Source: Kryptolebias marmoratus
Taxonomy: Eukaryota; Chordata; Actinopteri; Cyprinodontiformes; Rivulidae
Reading direction: 5' to 3'
DNA length: 64,000 nucleotides
Assembly: GCF_001649575.2 (NCBI RefSeq)
Contig: NC_051431.1
Location: forward strand, 22,278,156-22,342,155
Shown here: in pieces, positions 24,601 to 36,600 of the stretch
Numbering within the stretch: the stretch's first letter is position 1
Layout: every line of letters begins with the position of its first letter
Notes under the pieces: generated by a model
Databases searched by the model: none
Seen by the model: the letters and a program-made list of their open reading frames with translations, nothing else
Told to the model about the DNA's origin: nothing
Position numbers and translations under genes: made by a program

Positions 24601-27600
24601 GAGAGTGATAGGAAACAGCTGGGTCCAGGGGTGGGCGGGTTATGGGAAATGAGCTGCGGTGGTGTTTTTGCTCTCGCGCGTCTTGTTTTCTCCCGATTCA
24701 CCCGCGCCCCTCGGTTCAGCGTAACTCAGGAAAGTCTGTTGGGGGAAATTGGCACGAAGCTGCCGACAGACGGGCTTCCTGCCATCCCCTAACCGTCAGG
24801 CAGCACCGTGTTTTTTAAGCGAAACGGCTGAACTTGATGAACTACAGTCGGGCTCGGTGGGTGTAGGTTCGTGGAAACCAGCTGCCAAAAGTTCACTCAA
24901 TATTTTCCGACACGGTGTTTATTATCAAAATAAGGAAATATACCAAATAAGTCAAATGTCTCTGTGGCTATAAAAGATTTGCACAGTTTAGTCATCCTCA
25001 CCTGCCATTAATGAACTTTTGTGAACTTAATACATGCTCAATTCCTGAGCCCGAGGCTACGAAACCACTTATATATTTCTTTTTTTTTTTTTTTTTTGCA
25101 GAACTGGTTGGTTTACCTCATGAATCAGTGTTTCCTCTTGTAACAGCAGGTGTGTGTGTGTTAAGTGCAAACCACACTGAGCAGTGAAGTTAATCTTTCT
25201 CACATTTATACTAACACCCTCTGTTAAATATGATTTTAATACTGTAACTCAGTGGTTCTCCAACTTTTCATCCACCTTTTTTAAAAGGAAGAAAAGCTTT
25301 CAGCAGCCCTTAGCTAAACAAAACTAAAACCATGGGAAGATAAAAACCTCAATATTTTCTTTACTTTTTAAAGATCTTTAAAAATAATGTCAGCAAAACT
25401 AAAATGTGAACTAGTTTTTTTGTGATATTTTTTTGATTCTGCGTAGTGTGCTTTTTCAAAATCAAGAATAGTTAAATAGGAACTACACTTTGCAGCAGCA
25501 ATAAACACGAACTGCTTCGCCAGCTGCCGTTTGTTCAAAAATAAATAGAAATAAAACTAAATGAGCACACAGCCTTTTCGAACCATAAGAGTAAAGTTCA
25601 GTGTGTGCGCAGAAAGCCACCAAATAAAGAACTCCATATTGTCGGCTGCAGTGAGGTTATTTTTCTTTGTAGACCTTTAATAAAGACCAGTCCAGTCTGG
25701 GCAAAAATCACAAATAAATGCAGGCATATGGAGGAAATATTGAGCGTCTTTATTCGTGAGCGTTTAGGTGACTTTATCACAATATTTGGGACTTGGTGTC
25801 GACCATTGGTGCCGTTTTTATAAGTGATTACTTTCTGCTTCTGGTAGTCATCGACTTCTTTAAAAAGAAAAAAAGGAAAAACTCGAGCAGATAACCGAAG
25901 TGGTTGGGGTGTACTGTTTCAACCGTCACTTCCTGTCCGGGTCATGAGCCCGGCTGACGGGTAAGAAGTGGACCCACTCTCGCGCTGCACGGGCTGTCCG
26001 ATCGCCATGGAAAAGCTGCTTGTGTCACACAAAAACAAGCCGGAGTCGCAACATTTGAAAGTCTACATATTAGTTCCGGAGATTTAAAATAAATAAATAA
26101 AAACTTGGAGTGGTTACATGTCGTCCCGACGGTGTCTGCCCCACAGTTCTTGTTTCTGTTTGCTTTACAGTGCAAGAAAGTGCTTTGTCAGAAACGTGTT
26201 TAGAGGAAAGATCCATATTAAGCTGATTATCGTGACTGAGGCTGCTCACATATCTCTGCCGAGATACAAGTAGTTTCTGCTGCAGACTCAGCACAGTCTG
26301 TGTGTTTTAGTTACTGGGATGGATTTTTCTTTACTCGTTCTGTGAAACCTAAACTTTGATAAGTGCCTTTTTTTTTTTTTTGTTCTCTTCATCTATCAGA
26401 TTGGTAACACAACACATTATGTCCTAACCTGCTTCAGCAGCTTTAATAGTCTCGTTATTAGACTCCGAGCAGACTTTTCCAACTTGTTTTATGGGATTTC
26501 AACACTAACTTCAGTTTTCTTTATGTACGTGAAACGCAACCTGCGTTTATCATACATAAGTTCTTGTTGAGAGTGGTGCGTTGTCCTGCTCTTATCTTTC
26601 CTGCGTCTTCCCTCCTGGAGCCCCGGTCTCCTCCCCATCCTCCTCCTGTTCCCTCCCCACTGGCAGCTGTTTCAGTGTGAGTAAGTGTGTGTGATCCAGC
26701 TGTGTGGAGGAGCAGGGAACATTGTGTTCCTGACTTCACGCTGGAGCTCGGATCTTGTTTTTGAATGGCTCGCGTTGACAGCTCTGGTTTTGGGAGCGTG
26801 CGGGCTGCAGATGAGTTGAATAGAGCATTGTGACCCATGACAACCCCCCTCCTTTCCCCCCTTTATTACTTTTTTTTTTTTCTGGTCCACATCGCGTGCC
26901 TGTTTTTTGGGAAGTTGGGGACAACATGTGCAAGGAAGAGATTCCAGAAGTGTTACATTTAATGTGGTTGGATAACTTGGCTGACCCCCACCTCCTTCCC
27001 CCCTCTCACACACACACACACACATTTCATTTTCTTATTCACGTCTCACTCTTCCTTTCTCTTCTGTCGCAGCATCAGCGAGAGCTTCCTCACGGTGAAA
27101 GGTGCAGCCCTCTTCCTCCCCAGGGGGAAGAGCCCCACGCCGAACTCTGCACCTCGGCTCAGCCAGCGCAGGAACAAGCACACAGGTGAAGACGTGTACC
27201 AACACATGTGACTGCTGCACTTCCCTTTAGGCTTTATTAAAAAAATAAAAATAAAATAAAAGATTTGGGAGAATATGACAGAAATTAGAGAAAACTTTGA
27301 ATGTTTTTAGTTTGACCTGTTGGGAGAGCCGATTAGTTAAAGGGATATTTTGGCCACTACAGCTCCAGTTTCAAAGACTACATAGCACTCCATTCAAGCA
27401 CTTTACATTACCATCAGCTTTGCATTATATGTTTATTTAAATATAATACAATTCCTAACCATATGGAAGCTCATATAGCACCTGCAGCAGCTAGCTGTAG
27501 CACTCCCTGTGCAGCCTGGGGTCAAATCCATCAGGAATTTTGTGATGTTTCTGTCAAAATGACTGTAATTCAAAGTTGACTGCGACACGTAAGGTAAAAT

Positions 27601-30600
27601 AAATAACAGCATTTACACGAGCCACTATGAAGCATTTTGAACTTTTTAAGATGACAAAATCCACCTCAGAAGTGAGTCTGCTCGAACAAGCTGTATTAAC
27701 TCAGCAATATTATCCAAGCAAATCCATTCGAAACATCTTCACAACATCTTTAAAACATTTTATAGCAGTTTCCCCCAAATCAGAAGCTTGTGAGCCCAAA
27801 TATTGCCAGTTCAGGGATACAAACTTTGATTATAATCTTATTAAAGACGCTTATTATGACAACACAACTTCAACTACAATGATACTATTTTTAGAAATTT
27901 ATGATTATTGTCTTTATTCTTTGTAATAATTATGATTAAAAATATATGCCATTAGCAAATTTTCTATATTTCATTTTATTACTGGAGCTCATTTGGGGAC
28001 CCTTCATGGTTCATGACCCACACTGGTTTAAACCGTTGCATCATTGTTTATTTCTGTAGAAATGATATGAAATTCCTGTCTGATTTTTAAGCTGGCAGTA
28101 AGGTACATCAGTCCTGGCCGGGTTCAGACCAGCCTTTAGCTTGTCAGTCCTGTCAGATGTAAACTGAGGTCAATCGAAGAAATATTTCCTGCAGTTGAGA
28201 TATTTATTGTTCGTAACCACACATCACAATGGCCACGAATCATTTTAAGTTGGAGCTTAACCAAAGCAAAGGAGGCTATTGTGCTTCAGGAAAAAAAAAA
28301 AGACACATTATTTGGTGTTTTATGTTTATCTTTGACTAAGACTGTGATTACATTCTAAAAGCCACTGAAACTAAAGGTGCATTTGTGAACCTTGTTGATT
28401 GTCCAGGCGACCTCCAGAAACACCTCCAGACCATGTTCACTGTGCTGCGCCCTGAGGACACCATCCGCCTGGTCAGTAACGCTCTCCCCTACACTCACCT
28501 GCGCACGCAGACACAGAGGCAGAGGTCAGCTGCGGGGTGGCGATACGATCAGAGCCCGTTCACTCAACTTCCTGGTTTCACTTCTTTGTTGGGAAGCATA
28601 AAAGAACTGAAACTTGGCTGAAGTGTAAAAAAAAACCCACTCATCTTTTCTTCACACCTATAACAATACCCTTGGATTAAAAAAAAATAGTACAAGACTC
28701 AACAAAGTGGGAGTTGTGGGTATTCTTGTCTTTTCTATTAAATTCAAACGGAATCATTTTCTAAAAGAACAATAAATAGAATGGCCTAAATCTAGAAACA
28801 CTCGCTCAAAACCCCACAATACAACTCAGAACCTTTTGGTCTATGCCTGCTTTGTGTCCAAAAAAAAAAAAAAAAAGTCCCCAAACAAAAGCCACTATAA
28901 CCTTTCAGGGAAAGTAATTAGTCCAAAGAACACGCCGTTCCAGTTGTTTCACACTCCGTTCCCCACGTCTCACCTTTTCTTGTTTTGTGCTCCGGCAGGC
29001 GGTGCGTCTGGAGAGCGCTTACCCTCAGGTTACCCGCTACATGGTGGTGGTCTCCACCAACGGCAGGCAGGACACGGAGGAAAGCCTTGTGCTCGGCATG
29101 GACTTTCTCTCCTCTGATAGGTCAGACCCATGACAACAGCACTCAGCTGCTTTGTAGACAAATAACAGCAGAATGCATCTGTTTTTTGTTTTTTTTTAAA
29201 CAATGAAATAATACTGATTGCTGTTTTTTTCCTGTGAAAGTCATGTACTAATGTTTACAGTGAGAAATGTGTAGGGACAAAAAAAAAGTCTTGTGCTGAG
29301 TCACCGTGGCTTTCGCGGTGAAAGTTGCTCAAACAAAGTGAAATCGACACGATTGTCGGACTCGTTTCTTTTGTCCTTTCGTGCGCCTTGTGCGTTGCTG
29401 TCTGTCAAGCTAAGTTCCCCTCGTTTTTATCGATCTTCTCTTGCAGCTGTTGCACCGTGGGGCTGGTTCTACCTCTGTGGAGCGACACGCTGATCCACTT
29501 GGATGGAGACGGGTAAGACACCACCCTTCTGCCATACTTCCTCTTACTGCTCCCCCGGGGGGCACCTGACTGACTGATCTCAGACTGGTTCTGTGCGCGC
29601 TGCTTTTATCTGAAGCCGTGCCGTTTACCAAATATCCCATCTCTGATCTGCCGCTCTTTATTTCTGCAGGGGCTTCAGTGTGTCGACGGTAAACAGGGTT
29701 CACGTCTTCAAGCCTGTGTCTGTCCAGGCCATGTGGTGAGCAACCCCTTCCAGATTTGAAGTGATATATTCGCCGAAATGCCCCTTTTTCACTTTAACCT
29801 CCTTTCTTCTTGTTTTGTCATTTTTATTCTGTCAGTCCTGTCTTCATTTTGTCCTCCTTTTCTCCCATCTTACTTCAGCATCCTCTGATTCATCCACACT
29901 TTTTTTATTTCTGCATTATCTCCCCACAAAGCTGTAACGACTCCCCTCTTCTCACATGCAGGGTTGAAATATTTGGTATTTGACAGTTTGTGAGACTCAT
30001 AAGCGAAACCTGTTCCTCTGTAACCGTCAGGTCGGCCCTGCAGTCGCTCCACAAAGCCTGCGAGGTGGCTCGCTGCCATAACTACTACCCAGGCAGCCTG
30101 TTCCTGACCTGGGTCAGTTACTACCAGAGCCGGGTCTCGTCCAGCCAGTTCTGTATCAACGAATGGAACGCCATGAAGGATGTCGAGTCCCACCGTGCCA
30201 ACTCACCCATCCTTTTCACAGACCTGTGAGTAAACACTTATTAACGTTTTTTTTCCGTGGGAAATCACCAGTGTTTCGTTGAAATACTGCTCACAGATTG
30301 TCCCGCTTTAAGTAAAACGTATATATATATTCAAGCTTTTCTAGCCATTGTGTTCCTTTTCAAAAGCTGTAGATATATTTCCACTGAGCTTAGTTTAACA
30401 CAACCACAGCGGGGTGAACTCTGCACCTGACTGGTGCAAATGCTCCTCAGTGGCGCATCAAACGGAGCACATGCTTGGATCACAGATTCAGAGAAAGCTA
30501 AAGCGGCTTCACAGCAGCTGCACGTATGCGCGGTCAAAAATAATGCTGTGTGTTCACAGCAGCGTGGCCTGACCTCTCCTAACGCTCTGACAGCGTCGGC

Positions 30601-33600
30601 ATCTCTTCAGAGAAAAAAAAAAAAAAGAAAGAAAGAAAAATCGTCGACTGATCTTCTGGAAATGGGGTCACGCACTGTCTCGATCAGACAAGAGCAAAGG
30701 AAAACACGAAGACACGTTTAGCTTTACCGAAATTTGCATCGCCGATTTGTTGTCATATTTGCGAAGAAGAATTAGAAAGTGAAGGAATGACACGGTGCTT
30801 CTGGATTTACGTCTTAACTAAGAGCCGGGAAATTCCCCTCAGAGCTGCTCGAGTCACATGGTCGACTGCCTATTTGGAGCGTCTGTCTCAAACACACACA
30901 CGCACACACACTTATGAAGCGTCTAAAATAGCTGAGGCTTTAACCCTGCTTGATTTACTTTTGGAAAAAATGAAATGCAGACGGACTCAGGAAGGTAGAC
31001 GAAGACGGGGACGGACAGAAGCAGGTGGCAGGCTGAGAGAATGAGGTGTGTGTGTGTGTGTCGGGGGGGGTTAGAGCTGTCACACACCTGATAGCTCCGA
31101 ATGGAAAGAATGGAGATGAGTCGGGTTCGAAATAGTTGCTATAAACCTGACAAATAAGAAACCTCTATATTTACCGCCTGCCAAGGTGGTAAAGGTGTGT
31201 TTGCCCTTGAGTACACTGATCTTTAAGATTACGTAAAACACTCCACGAGTTCCCGTTGGCTGAGTTCATTTATTTTCCCGTACGGAGCGACTGCCAAGGC
31301 TCCACGACCTGCCAGTGTTTTGTTGACACATCACAACTTATTTCCCCGTAAAAGCCCCGAGGCTTGTTTCTGGTGTTCGCTGTATGGGCTTTACTGTTAA
31401 TGCCTGCAGGCCCCTTATCTATTTGCGGTTCAAGGAAGTGGCTGAAAATTTCCATCCTCCGTGTGCTCATTAGCCCCCACGGCGCGGCGTCACCCACTGC
31501 ACGTAATTTTTGTTTTTCAGTATTTGTTTTCGTCCTCGATCTGTTTCCATGCCGGGCCGTCAGCCTCTCAGACCGTCTGCGGGCGAGTCGGGGCATGTCG
31601 TCAGGTTAAAGTATCACTCGATGTTAGTAACTAAAACTGCATCTGTCGATAAGGGTGGAAAGTCTTTACTTCTTACGGTCAATAAAGTGTTCAGCATTTA
31701 GATAAATGCATGTTCAATCACAAACGTTGCATTGAAGTTTGCAGAAATACATCTGAGATCATCACGCTTTTGTTTTGGTTTTTTTTTGGACTTTTGACCC
31801 ACACTGCGGTGAAGTATTAAACTGCTGAGTAAGTAAATAAACAAGCTTACCAAAATAAGCGAGAACAAAAGGAGAAGCTGAACTGAGTTCCTCTCCAGAG
31901 AGGTAATTAAGCCACTTGTTGGTATCATCAGCGTGACATCCAAAGGCTAAATGCGTCTCCCGGCAGAGCGGCTGGAAACAGAGCCAGGCACAGCAACAGG
32001 CGTTTTCCTACAAGAGGACTTTGTTTTGGACTGCCAGCGGGTCGCGCGCTCATATTTTCTGTCCCCTCTCCAGCTTCTAAGAAGCACACAAAGTGCCAGT
32101 TCTCTTGTGGAACAACCGATCTCATTGAGTTTCTGAAAACGAGTGAATGTGAAGAACGCAGAGGTCTCGATGGTGTGACTGTGAAGGTGGCCCTGCTTGT
32201 GTCCAAACTTTTACAGGGAAAAACCAAAACGCTTTTAAAAGGTGTCGTACATAAAGCTGTTGTGCTGTGTGCGCAGGCCCACAGAGAGGGAACGCACAGA
32301 ACGCCTGATCAAGATGCGCCTCAGGGAGATCATGATGCAGAAAGACCTGGAGAACGTCACCAGCAAGGAGGTGAGGTTCCAGTCACAGCGGCACTTAGCT
32401 CTCCTCGTGTCCCGCTTTTAGCATTTCCACTGTTCGGACACGGTTTGTAACGTGCCTCAAAACCTACCATCATTATTAAACACTAAAACTAAATATTGAC
32501 TCTCACTAACAGTAAAAATGATCGATTTATCAACATATTCTGAATAATTTCCTTTCTCAGATCCGAACGGAGCTGGAGATGCAGATGGCGTGTAACCTGC
32601 GGGAGTTCAAAGAGTTCATAGACAACGAGATGATTGTCATCCTGGGACAGATGGACAGTCCCACAGAAATCTTTGACCATGTCTTTTTGGTAAGAATTCA
32701 GGAGCTCTGATGAAATTGAATCCAGATTATAGCATTTATTACCACTCCTGCCAAAAAGCAAAAGGCAGACAGTAATGTTTTTGCCCGTGTCTGTTTGTGT
32801 GTGTGTGTGCAAGATCCAAATTCATCGTACATTTTTTTCCCCTGTCTTTTCCTGAATTCTGTCTATTCGCACACATCATGGTACTGACTGGGCTTGTGTG
32901 TGTTTTTTTTTTTTGTTTTGTTTTTTCTGCAGGGCTCTGAGTGGAACGCCTCCAACCTTGAGGAGCTGCAGAACAGCGGGTAAGAGATCAGTACTTTCAG
33001 TGCTCTTAATTAATTCAGCCTCCAAACTGTAATTAGTCAAAAAGCAAACACTGTCAGTCACTGAATTCTGAGAAAACGGCGCTGGCACGCCTTGTGGATT
33101 AAACAAGCAAATTCATCCTCGCAATTAGATCTTTAAGAAAGTAAACTCCGCAGACGAGTTCTCTGCAGGGTTTTCATTCGACGCTGCCTCCACAACAGTC
33201 ACATCCAGAGTAGGGATGTGCATTTTAAGCATAGACACTCTGAATTTGTCCGGTAATTATTTGATTATTCTTCGACTGTTTAATACTCCTAACGAAAGCA
33301 GTTCTTCCCGTTGGCCCAGCAAAGACTTGGTGCCACTTTTTAGTGCTTTCAGTGCTGGAACACCCCCCAACCCCTTAGAATAAAATACACATTTATAGAA
33401 TAAACTGCTTTCTTTTGTAATAAACTCGTTTCAGTAATCCTTCCTCTCCTTGTCTCTGATGCAGAGTGCGCTACATCCTGAATGTGACCAGGGAGATAGA
33501 CAACTTTTTCCCAGGAATGTTTGAGTACCACAACATCAGAGTTTACGACGAGGAGGCCACCAACCTGCTGGAGTACTGGAACGATACCTACAAGTTCATC

Positions 33601-36600
33601 ACCAAAGCCAAGTAAGCGTCTGCACACTCCAGCAGCCTTTAAGCTCTCCTCTTAAAGTATTTGCTCTAAAGCTCCTTCCTTCTTTCTCTCCTCAGGAAAG
33701 CAGGGGTGAAGTGTCTCGTTCACTGCAAGATGGGTGTGAGTCGCTCCGCCTCCACGGTGATCGCCTACGCCATGAAGGAGTACGGCTGGGATCTGGACAC
33801 CGCCTTCGATTATGTGAAAGAGAGACGTGCCGTCACCAAACCCAACCCGTCCTTCATGAAACAGCTGGAGGAGTATCAGGGAATCCTGCTGGCAAGGTTC
33901 GCTCTCGTACACAAACATCCGTACGTTTTTTTTTTTTTTTTTTTACGATGTTTGTCAGCGTTTTGAAACTAACAGAGTCGTTTTCGCGTCTCCCTCTACA
34001 GTAAACAAAGGCACAACAAGCTCTGGAGATCTCACTCTGACAGCGACCTCTCAGACCGGCCCGAGTCCATGTGTAAACGTTCGTCTCCCTCTCTGGTCCG
34101 CGCCGACTCGCACAACAACAACACCACCTCTTTGCATCACTTCCTGGGCGTGGCCGTGCTGCAGGCGCTTGTTGCCGAACCCGAACGCCCTGCCAAGTCA
34201 AACGGCGCGCACGCCCCTGTCTCGCTCCCCGACGGCGTGGGCGAGTCAGAGGTCCAGGGGGAGGTGAGGCCGGACTGCGAAGGCGCCGTTCCACTCGTCC
34301 TCCCCAGACCCCGAGCAGCCACCGTCATCCCAGAGGAAAGACTGAACAGTTCGGCGAGCGTGGCTGTCACCGTGCCTGTAGCTCTGCCGCATCCTCCTCC
34401 CTCGCTCCTCATCTTACCTCCTACACCTGAATTGCGGCGGGCTCATCGCGGTCCTCCCACACACCTGTCCATTTCAGTGCCTGAATGCAAACCGGAGGAG
34501 CTGAATGCGTCCGAGACCTGCAGCTCAGGGGAAATATCCCCTCTCACGCTGGGATCCAGTGACTCAGACTTGCTAAATCAGGCATTTTTAGATTTAACGA
34601 GCGACAAGCACGGCGCTCTGCCTCTGGCTCTCGCCGCGGCTTTGAAGGACGACAACAACAACCCCAGCGAGCTGCAGGCAGGCAGTCCGTCGGACAGCCG
34701 CGGCGAGGCCGACTGCTCATCCAATCACAGCGCGGACAGCATCGACTTCTTCACCGCCAGGGAGAAGTTCCTGGGCCTGGCGCAGGACAGTCGAGAGCAG
34801 AGGACGCCACTATCACCTGAGGGAGAAGCCGAAGACAGCGAGGAAGAGGAGCAGGAGACGAGTCCAGTGAAGGTTTGTTCAGCTGCTTGTCTATTTTGTC
34901 TTTGATAAAATAATACAGCTTCATACCTCATAAAAACAAGCAGTAGTTACTGTAAGGCTGCAACTCAGTGTCTTATCATCAGTTCAAGGCGTGGCATTCC
35001 TGTAAGGAGTGCAGATCAGCTGCTGCATGTCATGTTCGACTTTTAGACAAAAACATCTGATGATGAAGAATGAGTTGTAGGTCAAACCTTGAGAATAATA
35101 GTATTCACAGTCTCTTAAGATATTGTGAGCTCTCACGTAATCTTGTGGGATCTTTTAGCTCTCAGAATATCTATTATTGACTCTGAGTTACTACCACATA
35201 ATTTCAGCTCAATATCCGCAAATTTGACAAAGTTGTAGCAGGTAACGATGATTAGTCGTCGCTGCCAATCTAAATTGGGTTGCATCAGTTGTAGACGTGC
35301 ATCCCGTGATTACTTTGAGTTTCAATGATATCTGTCCAGTAGTTCTTGAGATATTTTGCTAACACAGACTAACAGTTAATATGAAGGTTGTAAACACAGA
35401 TCTTGAGCGATCAGTTGGTTCTCAGAGCAGAAGTTGCGAATGACTTTTAGCTGCTAACGGACTACATCTTTGGCTGACTTGGTCATTTTTGTGTTGTTAA
35501 GATTGCTCAGCTGTGGCAGCCATCTTGAATTGGGCTGACTCCAAAAGTTAACCATGTGTACACGTAAAACTCATGTTGTCTTTCTGGGAGTTTTATTAAA
35601 ATTCATAAACTTGTTCTTGAGATACTTTAACAGACAGGCAGACATTGCCGCCCTTTTGCCTCAGACAGCAGGTGATAATTAATCGGATCTGTCATATTGC
35701 TTTGAAAACATGAGGAAAAGAAGTGAGACCTCTCTTTAAAAGTTGGAGCTGTGAGTTAGTGCCGTCTGAAAGAGAACCAGGATTTTATTCCTGAGAATCC
35801 ACTCATTGCTTAGTCAAAGCAGAGCGAATCTGTTAGTGGTTTTAGATTTTCCTGGCAAATCAGCTCCAGACTGAACCTCAGTCAGCTGAGTCGACCTTGC
35901 TGTTATGCATTCAGGATGTTTCTGTTTACTGCCCTTATTTTTCTGTCAGTCACCGTTCAGCTGGTTGTTCAGGTTCAGAGATAATTCATAGCGTGGTTTT
36001 ACATAAACGCTGTCGTCACTCCGGCTGGAACCGGTCTGAGACAACAGGACTTGTCGTAGTGACACCTGCTGGGACGTGGGAGAACTGTAACAGGAGTAAC
36101 GCGTGGAGACAGCCCGAGTTCCTAATAAAATCTGTTTTTGTCTTTCAGGCGTCTCTGCAGTCCGACACCTGCGACCGAACCCGTCCCACTCACAACGACA
36201 ACGGCGTCTCAGTCCGTCACATCGTCATCGAAATTGAAGCCATATCACAGTCATCTTCGTCCCCTCTCACTGCCTCCTCCTCCTCTTCATCGCTCCCGTC
36301 GTCCTCCCCCAGCCCTCAGACCGTCCAGTCGGATCATCAGGAGGAGGCAGAGGACTCCAAAGACCCGCCCGGCTCTTCAGCTCCACCTCCGCAGCCTCCG
36401 AGCGATTGGGCGGCGGGGTCGGTGCGGCGGGCCACCGAGCAGCTGGAGCTGAAGCTGCGACAGGAGCAGGACGTGGCGGCGTCTCAGCGCTCCCCGCTGC
36501 ACTCCCCCGGCACCGAGCAGCCTCCCGTCAGACTGACCCAGTGCTCCCAAAGTCCGGACCCCCCGCACACGGCAGAACACGGCATCACTCAGGGAGAGAC

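Larger units (their letters stand above)
10846..27072 (+). other. ssh2: ssh2 intron 2 (contains the alternative first exon)
   Basis: A 16.2-kb intron. Contents are a hAT-like MITE (12387-12601), a LINE tail nested in repeat family A (15690-16260), a split family A copy with a foldback insertion (17565-18540), a large inverted-repeat element (18978-19496), the alternative first exon (20125-20252), a repeat at about 23640-23925 and a gap at 24464-24517. I see no other gene. Stretches 11.0-12.3, 12.9-15.6, 20.3-23.5 and 24.6-27.0 kb show nothing I can name beyond simple repeats. Confidence 0.8.

Noticed and set aside
35897..36148. Upstream extension of the last ssh2 exon's open frame
   Set aside because: Residues are not conserved and a proper acceptor at 36148 restores the expected frame; treated as intron.
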